A stretch of 5,387 nt of DNA, taken from positions 1 through 5,387 of the forward strand of contig DAOVQB010000249.1 of NCBI GenBank assembly GCA_030628905.1, written 5' to 3'. A program made the translations under genes and the position numbers. Of this stretch, positions 1 to 5,387 are shown in pieces. The notes under the pieces were generated by a model. The model had not been told where the DNA came from, did no database searches, and saw nothing but the letters and a program-made list of their open reading frames with translations. Source of the stretch: DAOVQB01 sp023128935. Its GTDB lineage: Bacteria > Eisenbacteria > RBG-16-71-46 > CAIMUX01 > WJJG01. Each line of letters starts with the position of its first letter. The stretch's first letter is position 1.

Positions 1-43
1 AACTGGGCTTCTCAGAAGAAGATGCGGCTCCAGGAGCGATCCT

Positions 44-136
44 TCAGGGGTTCTTGCTGATATCAAGCCCCCGCCGAACAATCTCGGGGGAGAAACGCGC
101 GGTCTTCACCAGCTTTACGCGGCTTTTAAGCACCAT
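44..136 (-). other. Doubtful 30-codon reading frame downstream of the left terminator
   Basis: An ATG at 136-134 opens a frame of 30 codons that ends in TGA at 46-44. The peptide is basic (it begins MVLKSRVKLVK) and has mostly G or C in third codon positions, as the real genes here do. No Shine-Dalgarno sequence precedes the ATG, and the strong terminator at 155-203 lies just upstream, so transcription from the neighbouring gene should not reach it. It may be the end of a decayed gene or chance. I recognise no family. The rest of 1-141 shows nothing else I can support; a plus-strand frame is open from the left edge to about 158 but ends inside the repeat and looks like chance. Confidence 0.2.
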
Positions 137-141
137 CGACA

Positions 142-221
142 CCAGAATCGGGGGATAGAAAAACCCGGCCTGAAACCGTACCAATACCACTCATTCAGGC
201 CGGAGGTTACCGACCGATCGG
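142..221. repeat. Terminator-bearing repeat, copy A
   Basis: This copy matches 5197-5276 in the same orientation. Bases 142-175 are identical to 5197-5230 over 34 positions. The central loop (176-193) differs in sequence and by about one base in length. The other arm, 194-221, matches 5249-5276 at 24 of 28 positions. The conserved part includes the hairpin arms, the A/T tract and the TTA at 207-209, which on the minus strand is the stop codon of the Asp-box gene. Conservation of arms and tract with a free loop points to a hairpin kept for its structure. Whether it is a dispersed family cannot be judged from two copies. Confidence 0.85.
155..203 (-). terminator. Rho-independent terminator after the Asp-box gene
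   Basis: On the minus strand a perfect 10-base-pair stem is formed by 203-194 (CCGGCCTGAA) and 174-165 (TTCAGGCCGG), with a 19-base loop. A run of five T (163-159) follows after one more G, then CTAT. A GC-rich stem followed by a T tract is the standard form of an intrinsic terminator. It starts only a few bases past the stop at 207-209 and should end the transcript from the genes to its right. Confidence 0.88.
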
Positions 222-1013
222 GTCGAGGGCCAGATCGATGCAGGCCGTCGAGTCCGTGACGCTGTGCACCAAGTCCCAGGTCTCACCGGCGTCCAGGGAA
301 CGATAGACGCCCCTTTCGGGGTTCGTGCCGAAGAGCTTGCCCGTGGCGGCCACGTAGACGCGCTGGCCGTCCGTGGGATCCACGACGATGCGTCCGATGT
401 AGCGCGACTCCTCCAGGCCGACCGACCGCCAGCTCAGCCCGGCGTCGGAGGATTTGAAGACCCCCAGTCCGAAGAAGCTGAATGAACCGGCATTGGCCTC
501 GCCGGTGCCCACGTAGACCACATCGGGATCCTGGGGATCGAGGGCGATGGCCCCCACCGGCAGCACGGCTTGATCGTCGAAGAGCGGCGTCCAACTCTCC
601 CCGCCGTCGACCGAACGGAAGACCCCCCCGCTGGCCATGGCGGCATAGACGATGTCGTGATCGGAGGGGTGCACAGCCAGATCGGTGACCCTGGCGCCGA
701 TGTTCCCCGCCCCCGCATAGGTCCAGGATGCACGCAGCCCAAAGCCCTCCTGCTCCTTGCGGCGCACCTGCTCGAGGACGAGCTTGTATGCCTCCTGCTT
801 GATGTCGCCATGAGGCCAGGCGCGTTGCCGCCAGAACCACTCGTTGGGACGGGCGGAGGGGTCGCGCGGGGCCGCGAGCCCCGTGTCCTCCTGTATCTTC
901 CCGGCGTCGACCGGGGCTTTCTCGTAGGAGGCGCTGTCGACAAGCAGCCACAGCACGGCAAGGGCCAGGAGCAGAGCGAGAGCGAGCGGAAAAGGAAAGC
1001 GTATGCGACTCAT
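207..1013 (-). CDS. Short membrane-anchored Asp-box (BNR/VPS10-like) repeat protein, probably truncated
   Basis: A 268-residue protein. Residues 6-25 form a hydrophobic segment after a basic start (MSRIR), so it is an uncleaved anchor or a signal peptide. Residues about 30-95 are a charged linker. From about 98 a beta-propeller-like region carries three Asp-boxes, SVDGGESW (134-141), SSDAGLSW (188-195) and SLDAGETW (239-246). Each is followed or preceded by the usual DLAVHP / AIALDP / IVVDP strand motifs. Such repeats occur in sialidases, sortilin/VPS10 proteins and many secreted proteins of unknown role, so no enzyme activity is claimed. Family members are normally several hundred residues longer. 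This one stops in mid-blade (LALDPIGR) at a TAA lying inside repeat copy A, which suggests truncation. The start is supported by AGGAG at 1024-1020, six bases before the ATG. It lies 109 bases after the SDR gene. Confidence 0.8.
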   Translation of the reverse strand: MSRIRFPFPLALALLLALAVLWLLVDSASYEKAPVDAGKIQEDTGLAAPRDPSARPNEWFWRQRAWPHGDIKQEAYKLVLEQVRRKEQEGFGLRASWTYAGAGNIGARVTDLAVHPSDHDIVYAAMASGGVFRSVDGGESWTPLFDDQAVLPVGAIALDPQDPDVVYVGTGEANAGSFSFFGLGVFKSSDAGLSWRSVGLEESRYIGRIVVDPTDGQRVYVAATGKLFGTNPERGVYRSLDAGETWDLVHSVTDSTACIDLALDPIGR

Positions 1014-1122
1014 GGGGATCTCCTAGTCAGGCGCCCGGTCGAGGGCATCCGGCAGGTAACATCCCCATGGTTTTACTATGCCGAGCGCACCCATGTAAAC
1101 GACACGGGTGATCGCCGAGGCC

Positions 1123-2166
1123 TCAGAAGAAGAGCTTGGCCACCGAGAGGATGCCCTGCTTCCAGGGCACGCGGTGGGTCACGCCCCCGCCTGCGTCCAG
1201 ACGCGATAGATTGTCCAGGTACCAGCGATAGTTGCGCAGCAGGGCGTCGCGATTGGAGAAGCGGGGCGCGTGGCCGAGCACGCGCTCGGCTTTCTCGATG
1301 GATACGAAGGAGTCCTTGGACACGGTCTCGTAGATCCACTTGTAGAGGGGAGACAGGTGCAGTCGTTCGAGCGCGCGCAGGATGAAGATGGCGGGCGCCG
1401 CGGGCAAGCAGCGAATCCGCTTGCCGAAGCCGGCCTCGTCCAGCACGACCTGGAAGTCCCCGGCGACGCTGCTGAACTCCTTCGCGCCGATGTTGAAGAC
1501 GTCGTCCGTTTTTTCCCGTGGCAGGGTCGCGCAAAGCTGGATCGCATCGCAGAGATCCTCCACATCGAGGTACTGGTAGAGGTTCCTGCCATTGCCCAGG
1601 ACGGGAAAGCCGTGCCCCGTGCGCGCCCAATCGTAGAACATGGCGAAGATCCCCAGGCGCTCGGGGCCGATGAAGGACTTGGGCCGTAGAATCGAGACGC
1701 AGAGTCCTTGCTCGCGCAAGGACTGGCAGACCTTTTCCGCCTCGATCTTGGCGATGCCGTAAGGACCGACACCGTCCAATGGATCGTCCTCGTAGAGGGG
1801 ATGGTGATCGGGGATGCCGTAGACCGCCGTCGAGGAGATGTGGATGAAGCGGTCGACGCCATGCCGCAGGGCGGCTTCAGCAACGCGGCGCGTGCCGTCA
1901 ATATCGGTTGAGATGATGTCTTCCGGTTTGTAGAGCGGCAGCGCCGCGGCGGCGTGCACCACGCGCTGGGCGCCCTGCATCGCGCGTTCCACGTCTTCGG
2001 GATTGCGGATGTCGCCCTGTATGAAGCTGATCTCGCCTGCGCAGTCGGGGTAGTCGAAGTCGACCAGGTCCAGAACTGTGACCGGATGCTCCTTGGCCAG
2101 CAGGTAGCGAACCAGATTGATCCCCAGGAAGCCGGAGCCTCCAGTGACGAGGTAGCGCGGCTGCAT
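1123..2166 (-). CDS. NAD-dependent epimerase/dehydratase (extended SDR, likely sugar-nucleotide)
   Basis: A 347-residue extended short-chain dehydrogenase/reductase, the family that epimerises, dehydrates or reduces NDP-sugars using tightly bound NAD(P). The N-terminal Rossmann motif is TGGSGFLG (residues 8-15, glycines 9, 12 and 15). D33 in VLDL is the likely ribose-binding acid, which favours NAD over NADP. GDI (51-53) probably contacts the adenine. HISST (109-113) supplies the catalytic Ser/Thr, and YGIAK (136-140) is the YxxxK pair. LRPKSFIGP (160-168) and YQYLDVEDLCDAI (197-209) are typical of the substrate half. The C-terminal 80 residues, with a hydrophobic LPAAPAIFILRAL stretch, resemble the 3-beta-HSD-like branch, so the substrate remains open. 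AAAGGAG at 2177-2171 sits four bases before the ATG. Only 23 bases separate it from hldD, so they are probably co-transcribed. Confidence 0.9.
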   Translation of the reverse strand: MQPRYLVTGGSGFLGINLVRYLLAKEHPVTVLDLVDFDYPDCAGEISFIQGDIRNPEDVERAMQGAQRVVHAAAALPLYKPEDIISTDIDGTRRVAEAALRHGVDRFIHISSTAVYGIPDHHPLYEDDPLDGVGPYGIAKIEAEKVCQSLREQGLCVSILRPKSFIGPERLGIFAMFYDWARTGHGFPVLGNGRNLYQYLDVEDLCDAIQLCATLPREKTDDVFNIGAKEFSSVAGDFQVVLDEAGFGKRIRCLPAAPAIFILRALERLHLSPLYKWIYETVSKDSFVSIEKAERVLGHAPRFSNRDALLRNYRWYLDNLSRLDAGGGVTHRVPWKQGILSVAKLFF

Positions 2167-2189
2167 AGCTCTCCTTTCCCGGCGGCCGA

Positions 2190-3158
2190 TCAGCCCTGGC
2201 CCGCCAGATGGCTTCGGACGTAATCCGCGATGCCGTCCTCCAGGCGCGTGAAGGGCCGCGTGTAGCCCGCCGCCCGTAGCTTCTCAGTTCTTGCCTCGGT
2301 GTGGTACTGGTATCTTGAACGCAGTTCGGCGGGCATGGCGATAAAACCGATACGCGGCTCTTGTCCAAGTCCGGCGAAAACAGCTCTGGCCAGGTCCAGC
2401 CAGCTTCGAGCCCGTCCCGTGCCGCAGTTGTAAAGCCCGCCCGGCGCTGCGGCCGCGCGGAAGTGGAGGGTCACGTCCACCGCGTCATTGACGTAGATGA
2501 AGTCCCGCACCTGCTCGCCGTCCGCGCAGTCGGGGCGATAGGACTTGAAGAGCCCCACTTCACCCCGCTCACGGATCTGGTGGAAGGCCTTGTGCGCCAC
2601 GGAGCGCATGTCGCCCTTGTGGTCCTCCCGCGGACCGTAGACATTGAAGTACTTGAGGCCGACGATACGGTCGAGGATCCCGCGCTCGAGCGCCCAGAGA
2701 TCGAACATCTGCTTGGAGAGGCCGTACATGTTCAGAGGGCTGAGGCGCGGGGTGGCTTCGTCGTCATCGTCGTAGCCCTCGGAACCATCGCCGTATGTGG
2801 CGGCGCTGGAGGCGTAGATGAAGCGCGCGTCCTGCTCGAGGCTCCAGAGACAGAGCTCCTTGCTGTAGCGGTAGTTGTTGTCGGCCAGGTAGCCGGCATC
2901 CGTCTCGGTCGTCGAGCTGCAGGCTCCCAGGTGGAAGACCGTCTCCGGCGGGTCCAGGCGCCGCGCGCGCAGCAGCTCGCGAAACTCACCCTTGTCCAGG
3001 TAGTCCTCGAAGCGCAGGCCGCGCAGGTTCTTCCACTTCTCGTCGCGGCCCAGATGATCGACGATCAGGATATCGCGCTCGCCCTGCGCGTTCAGCGCCG
3101 CGACCAGATTGCTGCCGATGAAGCCGGCGCCGCCGGTCACGATGATCCTCGGACCCAT
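2190..3158 (-). CDS. hldD: ADP-L-glycero-D-manno-heptose 6-epimerase
   Basis: This cytoplasmic enzyme (HldD, also RfaD/WaaD) converts ADP-D-glycero-D-manno-heptose to the L-glycero form, the last step in making activated heptose for the LPS inner core. It is 322 residues long, close to the E. coli protein as I recall it. The NADP-binding motif is IIVTGGAGFIGSN (5-17). Family hallmarks follow in order: HLGACSSTTE (76-85), DNNYRYSKEL (93-102), YASSAATYGDG (115-125), YGLSK with Y145 and K149, and KYFNVYGPREDHKGDMRSVA (169-188). K181 matches the second catalytic lysine of the family. QVRDFIYVNDAVDV (216-229), NCGTGRARSW and RAAGYTRPF complete the pattern. The ATG at 3158 is chosen because AAGGAG lies four bases upstream and MGPRIIVTGG matches the family N-terminus. 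Upstream in-frame ATGs, such as 3173, lack a ribosome site. No other heptose genes are in view. Confidence 0.96.
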   Translation of the reverse strand: MGPRIIVTGGAGFIGSNLVAALNAQGERDILIVDHLGRDEKWKNLRGLRFEDYLDKGEFRELLRARRLDPPETVFHLGACSSTTETDAGYLADNNYRYSKELCLWSLEQDARFIYASSAATYGDGSEGYDDDDEATPRLSPLNMYGLSKQMFDLWALERGILDRIVGLKYFNVYGPREDHKGDMRSVAHKAFHQIRERGEVGLFKSYRPDCADGEQVRDFIYVNDAVDVTLHFRAAAAPGGLYNCGTGRARSWLDLARAVFAGLGQEPRIGFIAMPAELRSRYQYHTEARTEKLRAAGYTRPFTRLEDGIADYVRSHLAGQG

Positions 3159-3162
3159 ACCA

Positions 3163-3168
3163 CTCCTT
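3163..3168 (-). promoter_or_regulatory. Ribosome binding site that fixes the hldD start
   Basis: AAGGAG on the minus strand is four bases from the ATG at 3158-3156. The in-frame ATG at 3173-3171 lies upstream of this site and has no purine-rich sequence before it, so the shorter protein is preferred. Confidence 0.8.
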
Positions 3169-3171
3169 ATC

Positions 3172-3261
3172 ATGCGGCGCATTCGCCTGCGCGGTTCCCA
3201 CACCCTTGTGTGGCGTCCGCCTCCTCGGCCCCTCGCCTTTGCGCCGCATCCGCCTTCGCGG
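3172..3261. repeat. Small direct and inverted repeats in the hldD leader
   Basis: Within the 161-base gap upstream of hldD, 3178-3194 and 3245-3261 form a 17-base direct repeat with 15 matches (CGCATTCGCCTGCGCGG against CGCATCCGCCTTCGCGG). Also, ATGCGGCGC at 3172-3180 is the exact reverse complement of GCGCCGCAT at 3241-3249. A perfect six-base stem with a CCTT loop sits between them at 3198-3213. No T tract follows any of these, so I do not call a terminator. They could be mRNA-leader structure or the residue of a small duplication. Confidence 0.5.
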
Positions 3262-3319
3262 AGCAGGCCGGAGATGGCTCAGTAGAGGCTCTTGATAAGG
3301 CTCCAGCTCCCGCTGCGGT

Positions 3320-4435
3320 TCATCCTGCTCCCGCGCAGAGCACGGGCAGCGCGCCAATGGCGCCACAGGCGCTGACAGCGTCGCTGCATGGCGAATTGCC
3401 CTGCAGATAGAGATTGCCGCTGGCTGCGTCGCCGCAGAACAAGGGATCCAGAGCGATGTTGCCGTCCTGGCCGAGCTGCGCGGCGAGGTCTCCCGTCCAG
3501 TCACCGCCCTCGTTGCCGAAGATGTCGCTGCAGAACAGGGTCGCGGCGGAGCCATAGGCAATCTCGATGGCCTCGCCGCCCGCCCCAAAGGCGATGAGGC
3601 AGTGGGACAGCTCCGGCCGCGCGTTGAAGCGCAGGCTGATCCCGCTCCCCAGCGGGGCCTCGTTATAGGCGAAGGTGCATTGGTCGAGCAGGAGGAAGAC
3701 ATTGTCACTGCTGTAGAGGCCGCCGCCCCGCTCCGAGGCGATGTTGCCGTGGCAGACGGTTTCGCTCAGATTCAGCGAGGAGCCCAGGCAGGCAAGACCC
3801 GCGCCGTAGACACTCTGGTTGCCGCTGATGCGGCAAGCTTCGATGCTCAGCTCGCAGAGGCCCTCACAGGCAATGCCGCCTCCGAGCCAGTCCGTGCTGT
3901 TGTTCCGGATCACGCAGTCGCGCAGGACAGGGTTTGCTCCCCAACAGTAGATGCCTCCGCCCAGCCCGGCCTCGTTGTTTTCGATCACGCAGTTCTCGAT
4001 GGTCGGCGAGGAGTCTTCGCAGAGTATTCCCGCTCCCGCGCCATTCATGCCGTCGCCGCCGAGGTGGCCGCCGCGCAAGGTGATGCCGGACAGGACGGCG
4101 CTCAGGGTCTCGCCTGAACGGAAGCTGATGACACGGTGGGGATTGCTGGTGGAGCCTTCGACGTCGATGATGCAGTTCTCTGGCCGTCCCGTCTGCGAGC
4201 ACAGGGTGAGCGCCTTGCCCGCGAAGTCGAGGTCCCGGTTGCCGGGGCCGTTGTACTCGCCGTCCCCCAGCTCGATGACGTCCCCGCTGATCGCGTACTG
4301 TAGCGCCGCCGCGATGGTCGGGAGATCGCCGCTGCCATCCGGCTGAACGAGATAGACGGCCGCGGTGCAGCAGACCGCCGAGACCGAGAGACAGACCAGG
4401 GTGATTGCCAGGCTCAGGGCGCTCCTAGAATGCAT
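3320..4435 (-). CDS. Secreted right-handed parallel beta-helix repeat protein
   Basis: A 371-residue exported protein. Residues 1-26 are a signal peptide (MHSRSALSL, hydrophobic core to about 22, likely cut near CTA/AVY). VYLVQPDGSGDLPTIAAAL (27-45) then GDVIELGDGEY (51-61) is the classic opening of pectate-lyase-fold or right-handed beta-helix proteins. DLDFAGKALTL (68-78) and CIIDVEG (88-94) follow. Coil repeats occupy about 112-310, with recurring GAGI/GGGI turns at GAGAGIL, LGGGIYC, LGGGIAC, YGAGLAC, RGGGLYS and LGSGISL. They alternate with C-x-I/F strands such as NCVIENN, DCVIRNN and QCTFAYN. The end (GNLYLQGNSPC, then CGAIGA) is the usual closing motif. No catalytic residues can be assigned, so function (polysaccharide binding, cleavage or adhesion) is unknown. 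It lacks a C-terminal FlgD-like sorting domain. An in-frame ATG at 4639 would add 68 residues without helix character. The start at 4435 is preferred for its GAGGAG site and signal peptide. Confidence 0.88.
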   Translation of the reverse strand: MHSRSALSLAITLVCLSVSAVCCTAAVYLVQPDGSGDLPTIAAALQYAISGDVIELGDGEYNGPGNRDLDFAGKALTLCSQTGRPENCIIDVEGSTSNPHRVISFRSGETLSAVLSGITLRGGHLGGDGMNGAGAGILCEDSSPTIENCVIENNEAGLGGGIYCWGANPVLRDCVIRNNSTDWLGGGIACEGLCELSIEACRISGNQSVYGAGLACLGSSLNLSETVCHGNIASERGGGLYSSDNVFLLLDQCTFAYNEAPLGSGISLRFNARPELSHCLIAFGAGGEAIEIAYGSAATLFCSDIFGNEGGDWTGDLAAQLGQDGNIALDPLFCGDAASGNLYLQGNSPCSDAVSACGAIGALPVLCAGAG

Positions 4436-4747
4436 CGCTGCGCTCCTCTCCATGAAATCATGGTGGATAAGAAGATTGAACCAGATTTCGCCGGCGTTGC
4501 CGAGTAGAGATTCGATCGTGAAGCGTGGCAGTGGACCATCCGTGACCGCGGCCCCATGCGGATCGCGGACATCCGTGCGTCGCAGCGGGCAACCACTGCC
4601 CTGAATCCTGCTCGGGGGCCCCGAAAGGGTGTAGTTCACCCACGACCGCGGTGAGAGGCATTCACCGGGGTCAGGTGTTGGCTGCGGGAGATGGGTACCA
4701 GCGGCTTCGGGTGGCTCGAATCGGGCCGACCGGAACGAAGCGCAGGG
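4436..4747. other. Stretch of about 310 bases without an intact gene
   Basis: This lies between the beta-helix gene and the transposase remnant. The part nearest the gene (about 4450-4490) is less GC-rich than its surroundings and is the likely 5' untranslated region. I find no convincing -35/-10 pair. The part nearest the remnant (about 4600-4747) has short frames in several phases and no recognisable protein; it may be the non-coding end of the former insertion element. A frame in phase with the beta-helix gene runs through 4436-4639 but looks like chance. Confidence 0.5.
4443..4451 (-). promoter_or_regulatory. Ribosome binding site that fixes the beta-helix gene start
   Basis: GGAGAGGAG on the minus strand ends seven bases before the ATG at 4435-4433, which begins a good signal peptide. 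A 14-base inverted repeat (CCATGA-AA-TCATGG, 4450-4463) touches its upstream edge and could fold or bind a regulator, but nothing else supports that. Confidence 0.75.
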
Positions 4748-5110
4748 TCAAGGCGGTGACCGCGCCGCCGAGAGCGTTGCCAGCGGTGATGGGATCAGGA
4801 TCTCTTCCTCGGAAGCGATGATCGCCGGATCACCGGAGGCGGGATCATTCCCTGGGGAGGTGAGCACCAATGGGGGCTGCAGCTCCCACGATGCCCGGAC
4901 CGGAGCCAGTGGAGGGGGTTCGGTAGGGAGCCGCAGGTGCTGGAGGATCTTCGTGATGACGGGGGGATCGGAGATCAAGGCCAGGACCACCATCGGCGTC
5001 GCGCAGCGAGGGCATCTTAGGGCATCAATCGAGAAGTAGGCGGTGAGAAATCCGATCCCAAACTTGCCGCCGCCGCTTTCACACTGTCCTTTGCGCCGAG
5101 AATCATCCAT
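4748..5110 (-). pseudogene. C-terminal remnant of an IS91-type transposase
   Basis: A 120-codon open frame whose middle matches, from memory of the family, the C-terminal end of IS91-like (Y2, rolling-circle) transposases. FSIDALRCPRCATPMVVLAL (26-45), with its CPRC cysteine pair at residues 33 and 36, is followed by ISDPPVITKILQHLRLPTEP (46-65) and a proline-rich tail. This corresponds to the usual pattern of a Cys-x-x-Cys knuckle, a short strand, DP-x-x-I-x-x-IL-x-H-L and LPTE. The N-terminal zinc ribbon and the catalytic HUH/tyrosine domains are absent. Resemblance begins near residue 21 (about base 5050), and an in-frame TGA at 5119-5117 lies two codons before the first ATG. The fragment therefore cannot be an active transposase. 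It sits between a secreted-protein gene and an exported-protein gene, where a past insertion would do little harm. Confidence 0.72.
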
Positions 5111-5196
5111 CCGCTCTCAAGAAAGCTGGAAATGGCGAAAAGGCCCTTTCTACGGAGCTCGGTGTGCTCTATCGGGCAACAAGGGCATCCTAAGAG
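5111..5196. other. Unassigned spacer between transposase remnant and repeat copy B
   Basis: No gene, hairpin or family resemblance can be supported here. It may be further decayed insertion-element sequence, but the frame continuous with the remnant is closed by a stop at 5119-5117 and neighbouring frames show nothing recognisable. Confidence 0.4.
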
Positions 5197-5276
5197 CCAG
5201 AATCGGGGGATAGAAAAACCCGGCCTGAAAGGCAAGTATAGGTGCGCTTTCAGGCCCGAGCTTACCGACCCGTCGG
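5197..5276. repeat. Terminator-bearing repeat, copy B
   Basis: Second copy of the element at 142-221, in the same orientation. The arm 5197-5230 is identical to 142-175. The loop (5231-5247) is unrelated, and the arm 5249-5276 differs from copy A at four of 28 positions. One G/C difference (5257 against 202) breaks a stem pair here that is intact in copy A. The TTA at 5262-5264 is a minus-strand TAA ten codons beyond the true stop of the edge gene, in the same frame. Confidence 0.85.
5212..5258 (-). terminator. Rho-independent terminator after the FlgD-tailed protein gene
   Basis: On the minus strand, 5256-5248 (GGCCTGAAA) pairs perfectly over nine bases with 5230-5222 (TTTCAGGCC), leaving a 17-base loop. 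One C-C mismatch and one further pair extend the base. Five T (5218-5214) follow the GG. It lies about 35 bases after the stop codon at 5292-5294 and would end transcription from the gene running off the right edge. Confidence 0.87.
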
Positions 5277-5291
5277 TGGCGCGACCACGGC

Positions 5292-5387
5292 TTACCTGAT
5301 CACGGTAAACCGCCGCACAACCGTTTCTCCACCGCAGGTTACGGCATAGAGATAAACACCGCTTACGATCGCCTGGCCGTTGCGTGA
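5292..5387 (-). CDS. C-terminal tail of an exported protein with FlgD/type-IX-sorting-like domain (partial)
   Basis: Only the last 31 codons are in the window; the 5' part lies beyond the right edge. The tail contains NGQAIVSGVYLYAV, then CGGETVVRRFTVIR, then TAA at 5294-5292. The order 'G, x, V/A, x, SGVYLY, then G, then R-x-F/M-x-V-x-R at the very end' is the pattern of FlgD-Ig-like or Por-secretion C-terminal sorting domains. These close many large secreted proteins in the Bacteroidetes/FCB lineages and related candidate phyla. The domain is normally about 70-90 residues at the end of a protein of any type, so the main function cannot be told. By family knowledge it directs export through a type IX-like system and attachment to or release at the surface; whether that system exists here is not shown. 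Confidence 0.8.
   Translation of the reverse strand, partial: SRNGQAIVSGVYLYAVTCGGETVVRRFTVIR

Noticed and set aside
142..221. Integron attC-like site, given an inverted repeat at a gene end present in two copies
   Set aside because: The arms lack the paired RYYYAAC/GTTRRRY core sites, and the T tract after a perfect GC-rich stem is explained better by intrinsic termination.
1070..1100. Possible promoter on the minus strand (TTTACA, 15 bases, TAGTAA) before the Asp-box gene
   Set aside because: The -10 match is weak and the spacing short. The -35 part lies within a hairpin, so I cannot support it.
570..1385. Plus-strand open frame of about 271 codons across the Asp-box start and the SDR 3' end
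   Set aside because: It spans two real minus-strand genes and the gap between them, becomes arginine-rich, and has no recognisable domain.
3279..3323. 14-codon frame whose ATG overlaps the beta-helix stop (ATGA)
   Set aside because: The overlap is typical of translational coupling, but the peptide is too short and unremarkable to support as a gene.
2361..3410. Plus-strand open frame of about 349 codons opposite hldD
   Set aside because: It overlaps the clear hldD gene on the other strand, has a low-complexity V/A/R-rich composition, no family motif, and is the expected by-product of GC-rich coding DNA.
4366..4435. Lipoprotein signal for the beta-helix protein, suggested by two cysteines near the end of the signal peptide
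   Set aside because: Residues before either cysteine (SAVC, AVCC) do not fit the lipobox L-[AS]-[GA]-C, so ordinary signal-peptidase cleavage is more likely.
5017..5235. Minus-strand frame of about 72 codons starting with TTG inside the terminator hairpin
   Set aside because: Its start lies within the terminator stem, no ribosome site is present, and it overlaps the better-supported transposase remnant in another frame.

Overview
The window is about 5.4 kb of GC-rich DNA, and every gene I can support lies on the minus strand. It looks chromosomal and Gram-negative, because it carries a clear ADP-heptose epimerase for LPS inner-core sugar. The rest fits a high-GC member of the FCB-type candidate phyla (an Eisenbacteria/Krumholzibacteria-like lineage): an Asp-box (BNR) repeat protein, a secreted right-handed beta-helix protein, and the tail of a protein with a FlgD/type-IX-sorting-like C-terminus. 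That placement is inference from protein style, not something the sequence proves.

Layout in the direction of transcription (right to left). At the right edge (5292-5387) are the last 31 codons of an exported protein, followed by a strong intrinsic terminator inside a repeat (5197-5276). Next comes a decayed piece of an IS91-type transposase (4748-5110) and about 310 bases without an intact gene. A signal-peptide-bearing beta-helix protein follows (3320-4435). After a 161-base gap with small repeats comes a compact pair: hldD (2190-3158) and a second extended-SDR sugar epimerase/dehydratase (1123-2166), only 23 bases apart. A 109-base gap leads to a short membrane-anchored Asp-box protein (207-1013). 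This ends inside a second copy of the same terminator repeat (142-221). The left 140 bases hold only a doubtful 30-codon reading frame.

How the parts fit. hldD and the SDR gene are probably co-transcribed and supply or modify nucleotide-activated sugars for surface glycans. The beta-helix, Asp-box and FlgD-tailed proteins are typical exported or surface proteins. Nothing shows that they act together with the sugar genes.

The most notable observation is the pair of terminator repeats. They share an identical 34-base arm and a second, diverged arm. In the left copy the repeat itself supplies the stop codon of the Asp-box gene, which looks cut short after three repeats. In the right copy the equivalent TAA lies ten codons past the real stop, in the same frame. 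This suggests the repeat was joined to a truncated gene by recombination. I see no CRISPR array, tRNA, rRNA, intact mobile element or convincing new defence or biosynthetic system.
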